DNA from: an uncultured Muribaculaceae bacterium | Lineage (GTDB): Bacteria; Bacteroidota; Bacteroidia; Bacteroidales; Muribaculaceae | Assembly (NCBI GenBank): GCA_910587425.1 | Contig: CAJUKU010000010.1 | Location: 23,594 to 87,593 of the forward strand | DNA length: 64,000 nucleotides | Direction of reading: 5' to 3' | Shown: piece by piece, positions 36,100 to 42,836 of the stretch | Numbering within the stretch: position 1 is the stretch's first letter | Layout: the number at the start of each line of letters is the position of its first letter | The notes under the pieces: generated by a model | Database searches by the model: none | What the model saw: the letters and a program-made list of their open reading frames with translations, nothing else | What the model was told of the DNA's origin: nothing | Program-made: the position numbers and the translations under genes

Positions 36100-37012
36100 G
36101 AAGCAGAAAACAGCCGGCGGCTATGTGGCTGCGGTGGGGATGTTCGATGGTGTGCATCTCGGGCACCGCTTTGTGGTGGAACGCCTCGTTGGTGAGAGCC
36201 GTGAGCGCGGACTGTCCTCCATGATTGTCACTTTCCGCCGTCATCCGCTCGAAGTCATAGCCCCGGAACGTGCGCCCCGGCTGATAACCGGTGCGGAGCA
36301 GAAAGAGCGTCTGCTGCTTGATCTTGGTGTAGAGCGCGTGTGTATGCTCGACTTTGACCGGTCGCTTCGGAGTCTTACTGCCGCTGAGTTCATGCAACGA
36401 CTGCATGATGAATGTGGTGTGCGTGTGCTTATGATAGGCTATGACCACTGTTTCGGATCGGATTGTCCGCGTGGTATAGAGGCCTATCGCGCCATCGGTG
36501 AGCAGACAGGTGTGGAGGTTATCGGTATGCCGGCTCTCGCACCTTCGGGCGAACAGATATGCTCTTCGATGATACGCCGGTTGTTGTCCTCCGGTGATGT
36601 CGCAACGGCTGCAAAAGCCCTCGGACATCCGTTTTCAATCACCGGAGTTGTGGAGCATGGCAGACAGCTCGGACGTACGATCGGTTTCCCGACTGCAAAT
36701 CTCCGGCTTGCCGACGATGCCATAGTGCCGCGTGAAGGGGTTTATGCCGCGGCGGCTACGATGCCCGACGGATTGCTGCGTCCGGCGATGGTGAATATCG
36801 GGAGGCGTCCTACTGTTGACCGTCCCGGTGCGGACCTGAGCATCGAGGCTCATATACTGGATTTCACCGGATTTTTCTACGATGAGACGCTGTCGCTGAC
36901 ATTCTGCCGACGGTTGCGCGACGAGCGGCGCTTTGACTCGCTCGAAGAACTTAAGGAGGCTTTAGCCGCCGATGCCGCAGCCACCCGTAAGGCGCTGGGC
37001 GAAATGCCATAA
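36092..37012 (+). CDS. ribF: Bifunctional riboflavin kinase/FAD synthetase
   Basis: Phosphorylates riboflavin to FMN and adenylates FMN to FAD. The 306-residue protein has an N-terminal nucleotidyltransferase domain with HxGH in MFDGVHLGHR, and a C-terminal riboflavin kinase domain beginning about residue 185 with GRTIGFPTANL. The last 51 bp are shared, in the opposite direction, with the converging trmH-family gene. It ends the run that began at the HemD-like gene. Confidence 0.95.
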   Translation: MPEKQKTAGGYVAAVGMFDGVHLGHRFVVERLVGESRERGLSSMIVTFRRHPLEVIAPERAPRLITGAEQKERLLLDLGVERVCMLDFDRSLRSLTAAEFMQRLHDECGVRVLMIGYDHCFGSDCPRGIEAYRAIGEQTGVEVIGMPALAPSGEQICSSMIRRLLSSGDVATAAKALGHPFSITGVVEHGRQLGRTIGFPTANLRLADDAIVPREGVYAAAATMPDGLLRPAMVNIGRRPTVDRPGADLSIEAHILDFTGFFYDETLSLTFCRRLRDERRFDSLEELKEALAADAAATRKALGEMP

Positions 37013-37510
37013 TGCAAGTCCTGCCGATACGGCGACATTGAGCGAGTGCTTCGTGCCGTACTGAGGTATTTCCAGGCATACATCAGCCATATCGACGACA
37101 GTCTGATCTACTCCATGCACTTCGTGCCCCACGACCACGGCGTAACATCCGTCGGGTTGGGGGGCGAACCGCTGCAGCTCCACGCTGCCTTTCACCTGCT
37201 CAAGTACGCATACAGTATATCCTTCGGCGCGAAGCGCTGCGATGCAATCAGCTGTTGAGGCATAGTATTCCCATGCAACTGATTCCTCGGCGCCAAGTGC
37301 CGTCTTGTGTATTTCTGGGGAGGGGGGCGTCGCGGTTATGCCGCACAGCGCCACGCGCTCTATGCCGAACGCGTCGGAGGTGCGGAACATTGAGCCGATG
37401 TTGTTGAGTGAGCGCACATTGTCGAGCACGAGCGTCAGCCGCAGTTTGGGCTTTGCGCGAAAGACCTCGACCGTGTCGCGGCCGAGGTCCCATATAGTTT
37501 TCTTGTCCAT
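36962..37510 (-). CDS. TrmH/SpoU-family RNA 2'-O-methyltransferase
   Basis: A 182-residue SPOUT-class methyltransferase. Motif 1 is LVLDNVRSLNNIGSMFRTSD, motif 2 VVVGHEVHGVDQTVVDMAD, and motif 3 IPQYGTKHSLNVAVSAGLAL, the trefoil-knot SAM site. Target (tRNA or rRNA) cannot be determined. It lies 38 bp behind serS on the minus strand and overlaps the converging ribF by 51 bp, so its last 16 residues are coded opposite the ribF end. Confidence 0.9.
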   Translation of the reverse strand: MDKKTIWDLGRDTVEVFRAKPKLRLTLVLDNVRSLNNIGSMFRTSDAFGIERVALCGITATPPSPEIHKTALGAEESVAWEYYASTADCIAALRAEGYTVCVLEQVKGSVELQRFAPQPDGCYAVVVGHEVHGVDQTVVDMADVCLEIPQYGTKHSLNVAVSAGLALWHFAQRLTGGCGIGG

Positions 37511-37548
37511 CCGGAGGGCTTATCGTTCTTTGATGCGTAATGCCGCCA

Positions 37549-38820
37549 TCAGTTGATGATGTCGAATCCTGTGTAGGGGCGGAGCACTTCGGGCACCACG
37601 ATTCCTTCGGGTGTCTGGTTGTTCTCCAGAAGAGCAGCCATGATGCGGGGGAGTGCAAGCGCGGAGCCGTTGAGGGTGTGGCAGAGACGTGTCTTCTTGT
37701 CCTCACCACGGTAGCGGCATTTGAGGCGGTTTGCCTGATATGTCTCGAAGTTGCTCACCGACGATACCTCAAGCCAGCGTTTCTGTGCTCCTGACCATAC
37801 CTCAAAGTCGAATGTGATAGCCGATGTGAAGCTCATGTCGCCACCGCAAAGGCGCAGTATATGCCAGGGGAGACCGAGTTTTTCAAGAAGTCCCTGCACG
37901 TGGTCTTTCATCTCCTCAAGCGCGGCGTATGAGTTCTCAGGCTTCTCTATGCGCACGATCTCGACTTTGTCGAACTGGTGGAGTCGGTTCAGTCCGCGCA
38001 CATCCTTACCGTAGCTGCCAGCCTCGCGGCGGAAACAAGCTGAATAAGCGCAGTTCTTGATGGGGAGATCTCGCTCGGCGATGATTACATCGCGGTAGAG
38101 GTTGGTGACAGGCACCTCGGCTGTGGGTATGAGGTAGAGGTTGTCGAGGTTGCAGTGGTACATCTGTCCCTCCTTGTCGGGGAGCTGACCTGTTCCGTAG
38201 CCTGACGCCTCATTTACCACGTACGGGGGCTGAACCTCAAGATAGCCGGCGCGTCCTGCCTCGTCGAGGAAGAACTGAATGAGTGCGCGCTGCAGGCGTG
38301 CACCCTTGCCGAGATACACGGGGAATCCGGCTCCGGTGATCTTCACGCCGAGGTCGAAGTCTATCAGGTTGTATTTCTTTGCGAGCTCCCAGTGGGGGAG
38401 TGCGTCTTCGGGGAGATCAGGCATCGGACCGCCGGTCTTCTCAACCACATTGTCGGCGGCTGTCAATCCGGCGGGTACGGCATCGCAGGGGAGATTGGGC
38501 ACGCTGAGAAGTATCTCGCGGATCTCAGCCTCTGTGGCTGCGAGTGTATCGGCTACGCCTTTCAGCTGATTCTTGAGCTGTGCGACTTTGTTTTTAGCCT
38601 CTTCCGCTTCCTCACGCTTGCCCTGTTTCATCAGCGCACCGATCTGCGCTGAGAGCTTGTTGAGCTCAGCTGAGATATTGTCGTTCTCAAGCTGCACGGC
38701 GCGGCGCTTGTCGTCGAGTTCGAGCACCTTGTTGATGGGTTCTTTTCCGTCGAAACCCTTTATGGCGAGGCGCTCTATCGTGCGCCCGGGATTTTCCTTT
38801 ATCTGCTGTATTGTAAGCAT
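37549..38820 (-). CDS. serS: Seryl-tRNA synthetase
   Basis: Charges tRNA-Ser and tRNA-Sec. The 423-residue class II enzyme has the N-terminal antiparallel coiled coil (about residues 30-105) that grips the long variable arm. Motif 2 is FRREAGSYGKDVRGLNRLHQ and motif 3 LNGSALALPRIMAALLE. It is 13 bp downstream of yqeY and probably co-transcribed. Confidence 0.97.
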   Translation of the reverse strand: MLTIQQIKENPGRTIERLAIKGFDGKEPINKVLELDDKRRAVQLENDNISAELNKLSAQIGALMKQGKREEAEEAKNKVAQLKNQLKGVADTLAATEAEIREILLSVPNLPCDAVPAGLTAADNVVEKTGGPMPDLPEDALPHWELAKKYNLIDFDLGVKITGAGFPVYLGKGARLQRALIQFFLDEAGRAGYLEVQPPYVVNEASGYGTGQLPDKEGQMYHCNLDNLYLIPTAEVPVTNLYRDVIIAERDLPIKNCAYSACFRREAGSYGKDVRGLNRLHQFDKVEIVRIEKPENSYAALEEMKDHVQGLLEKLGLPWHILRLCGGDMSFTSAITFDFEVWSGAQKRWLEVSSVSNFETYQANRLKCRYRGEDKKTRLCHTLNGSALALPRIMAALLENNQTPEGIVVPEVLRPYTGFDIIN

Positions 38821-38833
38821 GGTGCGTTACTAA

Positions 38834-39283
38834 TTAGCTTAATAATTCCTTGACTTTCGCCGAGATCGCGCGTCCGTCGGCACGTCCTGCAAGCGCTTTG
38901 GATGCAACACCCATTACCTTGCCCATCTCGCGCTGTGAGGTGGCTCCAACCTGCGCTATTATGGCACGCAGTTCGGCTGTCAGCTCCTCTTCGGTAAGCT
39001 GTTTTGGAAGATACTCTTCGATGACGGCAGCCTCGGCGAGCTCGTTGGCAGCGAGTTCGGGACGGTTCTGCGAGGTGTATATCTCTGCTGTCTCGCGGCG
39101 CTGCTTCACCATTTTGGTCATTATGCGGGTGGCAGTGTCGTCGGTTAGTGTGCCGTCAGCCCCTTTGGCTGTCTTTGCTTCCAGAAACTCCTTCTTGATA
39201 CCACGCAGGGTTTCGAGCCGTACTTTGTCCTTAGCCAGCATCGCGGCTTTGATGTCGGCGCTTATCTTTTCAAATAAGTCCAT
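38834..39283 (-). CDS. GatB/YqeY domain protein
   Basis: A 149-residue YqeY-like protein. The sequence begins LFEKISADIKAAMLAKDKVR and carries LRGIKKEFLEAKT and YLPKQLTEEELTAELRA, which match the family. Related domains assist the tRNA amidotransferase GatCAB; the free-standing protein has no settled function. A minus-strand -7 box lies at 39302-39309. It is the first gene of yqeY-serS-trmH. Confidence 0.9.
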   Translation of the reverse strand: MDLFEKISADIKAAMLAKDKVRLETLRGIKKEFLEAKTAKGADGTLTDDTATRIMTKMVKQRRETAEIYTSQNRPELAANELAEAAVIEEYLPKQLTEEELTAELRAIIAQVGATSQREMGKVMGVASKALAGRADGRAISAKVKELLS

Positions 39284-39301
39284 AAATGATACATTTTACG
39301 G

Positions 39302-39309
39302 CAAAGTTA
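39302..39309 (-). promoter_or_regulatory. -7 box of the yqeY-serS-trmH operon
   Basis: Minus-strand TAACTTTG about 20 bp before the yqeY ATG, so the leader is only about 10-15 nt. No clear -33 element. Confidence 0.5.
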
Positions 39310-39435
39310 CTATAAATTCATGAAACCCCGTCCGAATCAGCTCTAAAAATACATTTGGCTGCATTCCCTACCCTTAACCCTTCTTCCAACAGGCAAGTAC
39401 AAAATAATCGCCACGTGTTTCTATTATATGTAACA

Positions 39436-39459
39436 TTTTAGTTAGCTTTGTAGCTAAAA
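39436..39459 (+). promoter_or_regulatory. Palindromic operator overlapping the HigA-like promoter
   Basis: TTTTAGTTA (39436-39444) and TAGCTAAAA (39451-39459) form an inverted repeat with one mismatch, separated by six bases. The -7 box TAGCTTTG (39443-39450) lies inside it. A DNA-binding protein on this site would block transcription, which fits autoregulation by the downstream HTH protein. Confidence 0.6.
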
Positions 39460-39525
39460 CAAGGAGCAGCATTACGTTAAAAGCGAAGTTTGATGTTGCA
39501 TATACGACAATAAACAGATGTAAAT

Positions 39526-39828
39526 ATGAGACTATATACCCACGATGAAATGCTCGACCGTGTTGTTGGTGCAAAAGGGACACCGCGTCGTGATGCTTTG
39601 GATGCAGAATTGCAATCATATCTAATAGGTGAGGCTATCAAACAGGCGAGAAAGGAAAAGAAGCTGACGCAGGCGCAGCTTGGTGAACTGATGGGTGTTC
39701 AGAGAGCGCAGGTTTCAAGGATAGAAAGAGGTCACAACTTGACGGTCGGAACAATCGTCAGAGCATTCAAGGCTATGGGTGTACCCGCCGCATTCTCTTT
39801 CGGTGGCGTGTCTCTTTCGCTTTGCTGA
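39526..39828 (+). CDS. XRE/HigA-like helix-turn-helix protein without a toxin partner
   Basis: A 100-residue DNA-binding protein with a XRE helix-turn-helix in the middle (KKLTQAQLGELMGVQRAQVS, residues about 46-65) and a short preceding helix rich in charged residues, the plan of HigA-type antitoxins in Bacteroidota. No toxin ORF was found directly upstream or downstream: the preceding 240 bp carry only a promoter and operator, and the next gene is an exported DUF2807 protein. It may be an orphan antitoxin or a plain repressor. The palindrome at 39436-39459 suggests it controls itself. Confidence 0.8.
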   Translation: MRLYTHDEMLDRVVGAKGTPRRDALDAELQSYLIGEAIKQARKEKKLTQAQLGELMGVQRAQVSRIERGHNLTVGTIVRAFKAMGVPAAFSFGGVSLSLC

Positions 39829-39887
39829 GACTATGCCTCTTTGAGAGCATGATGATTTGTGCGGGGGAGGAAAAAATGGTGGGGGAT

Positions 39888-39916
39888 GTAACGTTTCGGC
39901 GCGATGCGGTGTCTAA
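39888..39916 (+). promoter_or_regulatory. Candidate ECF-type promoter before the DUF2807-sigma operon
   Basis: GTAACG (39888-39893) and GTCTAA (39911-39916) are 17 bp apart, resembling the two-box pattern of ECF sigma promoters (AAC-containing -35, GTC/TAA -10), while no TAnnTTTG is present. This would allow the downstream sigma factor to activate its own operon. Weak evidence from one site. Confidence 0.35.
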
Positions 39917-39944
39917 TAGATGTAAACTAATTCCTCACACTACG

Positions 39945-40988
39945 ATGAAACGTACATTTTTCACACTGATTCTCGTCATGGCGGCGATTGTCGCCGGAGC
40001 AGCAACGATAACTCCGTCGAAGACATATATCACCCAGACTCTACGCATCGGATCTTTCACAGCGCTGCGCACCAACACGGCTATTGATATTGAGTACACC
40101 GTTGGACCGCAGTCAGTCAAGCTGTATGCGCCCGACAATCTGATCAATTACATCAAGGTGTCGCTGTCGGGCGGTGAGCTCCAGGTGAGCTACAAAGAGA
40201 ACATGAATATAAAAGGCTCGCATAAGTCCAAGCTGATAGTCTCGGCGCCGAAAGTGCTCACTTTTACAGTAGCATCGGCGGGCGATATAAAGATAAAGTC
40301 GAATATCAAGCAGACCGGCAACACGGTATCGCTCAACACTCTCTCCGCCGGCGACATCGAGGCGATGAATATCGAAGCCAAAGAGGTGACGTGCACGACA
40401 AGCTCTGCAGGCGATATAGAGCTTAGCGATCTGACAGCCACCACGGTCAAACTGTATGCAAACTCCGCCGGCGACATAAAGGTCCGTACACTCAAGGCGC
40501 GCAAGGATGCGCATTGTTATGCCAATTCGGCGGGCGACATCAGCATCACTACACTCTATGCCGGTGAAGAAGCCGATATATATGCCAATTCGGCGGGCGA
40601 TGTAAAAGTGCAGAAGCTGTCGGCTCCCGACGTATCAGCCAACACCAATTCGGCGGGCGATGTGCGTATCAGCGACATCGAGGCTAATGAGGTCACCGCA
40701 GGATCGCTATCGACGGGGACAGTGACAGTTTCCGGTATCACTGACAAGGCGACTCTGATCTCCAGTTCGACAGGCGATGTAAAGGCAAGCGGGTTAAAGG
40801 CTCTCTCGGTCAATGCTACGGTGCATTCGAGTGGCACTATAACCTGCTATCCGATACAGGTTCTCGAGGGGGTATGTTACAGCCGCAACGGAGAGATCCG
40901 TTATGCCCACAAACCCAACACCATAACAAAAAAGAATCATACCTACGAGGATGAGGCTCGGGGTGACGGTGGCATACGTGCGCTCTGA
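39945..40988 (+). CDS. DUF2807 exported repeat protein (right-handed beta-helix)
   Basis: A 347-residue protein. Upstream ORF codons from 39822 are ignored because the ATG at 39945 begins a signal peptide (MKRTFFTLILVMAAIVAGAA). Residues about 25-110 are a head region with strands. From there to about 320, roughly ten copies of a 20-21-residue repeat occur, each with SAGDI or STGDV followed by a strand and an Ala- or Asn-rich turn, as in DUF2807 'putative auto-transporter adhesin head' proteins. Neighbouring copies are also near-identical in DNA (for example around 40514, 40578 and 40646). It precedes the sigma factor by 31 bp, so it may be a sensor or target of that regulator. Confidence 0.83.
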   Translation: MKRTFFTLILVMAAIVAGAATITPSKTYITQTLRIGSFTALRTNTAIDIEYTVGPQSVKLYAPDNLINYIKVSLSGGELQVSYKENMNIKGSHKSKLIVSAPKVLTFTVASAGDIKIKSNIKQTGNTVSLNTLSAGDIEAMNIEAKEVTCTTSSAGDIELSDLTATTVKLYANSAGDIKVRTLKARKDAHCYANSAGDISITTLYAGEEADIYANSAGDVKVQKLSAPDVSANTNSAGDVRISDIEANEVTAGSLSTGTVTVSGITDKATLISSSTGDVKASGLKALSVNATVHSSGTITCYPIQVLEGVCYSRNGEIRYAHKPNTITKKNHTYEDEARGDGGIRAL

Positions 40989-41019
40989 GGCAGCCGAATT
41001 AAACAGATAATAAACCGTT

Positions 41020-41529
41020 ATGCAGGCATCATTCAATGTGGCTGATTTCGAGCGGGTGGCTCTGCGCCTCCGCCCCCGGCTCGTCAGCGCCGCCTCAGTC
41101 TGGCTGGGGAGTGGCGCCGATGCCGATGATGCCGTGCAGGACACAATGCTCAAGCTATGGTTTTTCCGCGACCGGCTGAGCGAATATGAGACGGTAGATG
41201 CCCCGGCGATGGTGATACTGCGCCGTGTGTGTCTGAATATGCTCCGTTCACGCAACCGTTCTCCTCTCACCTCTACCCTGACGCTGCCCGACACTCCGGA
41301 GGCTTCCGACCATAGCGGAGAAGGACTCTCCGACGAGATGCTTGACGCGCTCAACTCGCTCCCGTGCGTGGAGCAAGCCGTTCTGCGGCTCAAGCATCTC
41401 GAAGGTATGGAAGTTGACGAGATCGCGGCTCTGATCCATTCCACCCCAGGTACGGTCCGGACAGCACTGTCGCGCGCCCGACGCCGCGTGCGCGACCATT
41501 TTACCCAACTCTATAATCGTGACACATGA
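41020..41529 (+). CDS. ECF-type RNA polymerase sigma factor
   Basis: A 169-residue sigma-70 family protein. Region 2 (about residues 10-75) includes DADDAVQDTMLKLWFFRDRL, the -10 recognition helix area, and region 4 (about 105-160) ends in IAALIHSTPGTVRTALSRAR, a helix-turn-helix for the -35. It lacks regions 1 and 3, as ECF sigma factors do. Its last four bases overlap the next gene, suggesting a sigma/anti-sigma pair. Confidence 0.9.
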   Translation: MQASFNVADFERVALRLRPRLVSAASVWLGSGADADDAVQDTMLKLWFFRDRLSEYETVDAPAMVILRRVCLNMLRSRNRSPLTSTLTLPDTPEASDHSGEGLSDEMLDALNSLPCVEQAVLRLKHLEGMEVDEIAALIHSTPGTVRTALSRARRRVRDHFTQLYNRDT

Positions 41530-42038
41530 ACAGTACACATTCTGACATCGATACTTTGATTGAACGTTTCCTCGATGGTGATACCACAAATGCCGAGGAG
41601 CGCCTGATTGAGCATTACTTCGCTGCGACCGAGCATCTCCCGGAGCATCTCGAGCCATACCGCAGCATGTTCGGATGGTATGCCGGCGGTATGCCGCGTC
41701 TTGACGAGATTCTGCCGGAGGAGATGCCTGCGGCAGATGATGCCGCTGTAGCCAAGGCTCGTCAGAGCATTGCCGCGCGTCTGTTGCGCCATGGGTGGCT
41801 ACGACCTGTCGCTGCGGCAGCTGTCATTGCCATCGTCACACTAACGGTATGGGTGGGCTTCCGACCCGGTGTGGATTGCAGTGCCACACTTTACGCCGAC
41901 AGCTATGTGGAACGCGACGGCATTATAATGACAGGTACTGAGATCGAGAAGGAGATCGATGCCGCGATCCTGTCGATCGATGACCTGAACGATGAGATAG
42001 ACCGCAAAATTTTCGAATCACAAATCTCAACTCTATGA
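41526..42038 (+). CDS. Probable anti-sigma factor, single-span membrane protein
   Basis: A 170-residue protein translationally coupled to the sigma factor. The N-terminal 75 residues are acidic and helical (IDTLIERFLDGDTTNAEERLIEHY), then a membrane segment (RPVAAAAVIAIVTLTVWVGF, about residues 92-111) and a periplasmic domain of about 55 residues. Position, topology and N-terminal pattern suit a Bacteroidota anti-sigma factor, but the usual zinc-binding Cys/His motif is absent, so the role is inferred from context. Confidence 0.65.
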   Translation: MNSTHSDIDTLIERFLDGDTTNAEERLIEHYFAATEHLPEHLEPYRSMFGWYAGGMPRLDEILPEEMPAADDAAVAKARQSIAARLLRHGWLRPVAAAAVIAIVTLTVWVGFRPGVDCSATLYADSYVERDGIIMTGTEIEKEIDAAILSIDDLNDEIDRKIFESQISTL

Positions 42039-42754
42039 ACCGTATATTACTGACTTTACTTGCTTTGGTGGCGATGTCGCCGATAGCTTCCGCGGCTCCC
42101 GATTGGGCTGACGTGCTGATAAACAAATTCAAGAACAATGACGTGGCTGAGAAGCAGATCTCAATCAACCGCGATCCGGATACCCGGAAGGTGATACGTG
42201 AGAACTATATATTCACTTTCTCCGGCGTGAATGACTTCAAGACCGTGCGCAATGAGCTGGTGAAGCATTCCGACGAGGCGGACTATTTCGAGATGACCGA
42301 CGGGAAGCGTCCGCGCGTGACGCTACGGCTCACAGAAAGCAGCGGCAGAAAGTCAACTTTCGATATCGTTCTTGAAGATAATGGCTATAAGTTCACGATC
42401 TACCGTGCTGATGATGCGGTGAGTTATACAACCACGACCTCTGATGCCGCTGCGGCACGACGGGAGGCGATGGCTGCAAGACAGAAGGCTCAGGCAGAAA
42501 GGCAGAAGGCATTGAAGGAGGCTCAACGACAGCGTCAAGAGGCTCTGCGCCAACGTCAGGAAGCGCAGCGGCAGCGTCAGGCGGCTGCTAAGGTAGAGCG
42601 TCAGAAAGCGCAGCGCGATAAGCGCAATCAAAAGTCGCGCGGTGGATTGGTAGTCATAAATGCTGACTCGGCGGGGAATGCGGCTGCCGCCCGCACTCAG
42701 CGCGATCAGCTCAAGCGTGCCGAGCAGGCGAGGAAGCGTGCATTAGGTCTTTGA
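42035..42754 (+). CDS. Exported DUF5024-like protein with a Gln/Arg-rich coiled coil
   Basis: A 239-residue protein with a signal peptide (MNRILLTLLALVAMSPIASA) and a compact N-terminal domain (about 21-125) with strands such as ENYIFTFSGVNDFKTVRNEL, similar to DUF5024-type proteins that accompany ECF operons in Bacteroidota. The second half (about 145-205) is a long highly charged helix with repeated ARQKAQ, RQRQEALRQRQ and KVERQKAQ units, probably a coiled coil. It overlaps the anti-sigma gene by 4 bp. Function unknown; a periplasmic regulator or target is plausible. Confidence 0.72.
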   Translation: MNRILLTLLALVAMSPIASAAPDWADVLINKFKNNDVAEKQISINRDPDTRKVIRENYIFTFSGVNDFKTVRNELVKHSDEADYFEMTDGKRPRVTLRLTESSGRKSTFDIVLEDNGYKFTIYRADDAVSYTTTTSDAAAARREAMAARQKAQAERQKALKEAQRQRQEALRQRQEAQRQRQAAAKVERQKAQRDKRNQKSRGGLVVINADSAGNAAAARTQRDQLKRAEQARKRALGL

Positions 42755-42767
42755 CCACTGTAATAAT

Positions 42768-42818
42768 GTAACAACAGCAGGGGAGATACCATTATGGCAT
42801 CTCCCCTGCTGTTGTTAC
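42768..42818. terminator. Strong bidirectional terminator hairpin
   Basis: A 20-bp perfect stem (42768-42787 with 42799-42818) and an 11-nt loop between two converging genes. The T-rich arm and flank serve both directions. The perfect stem is longer than the other terminators here. Confidence 0.75.
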
Positions 42819-42836
42819 TGTCGCTGTGTTATGCGG

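Noticed and set aside
39374..39619. A possible HigB-like toxin gene upstream of the HTH gene
   Set aside because: The only frame in the gap is on the opposite strand, overlaps the HTH coding region and has no toxin motif.
40270..40870. CRISPR-like array
   Set aside because: The regular DNA repeats here are in frame and code for a beta-helix protein; no spacers or cas genes.
42768..42818. Small RNA gene from the 20-bp perfect hairpin
   Set aside because: Its position between converging genes is explained by a two-way terminator.
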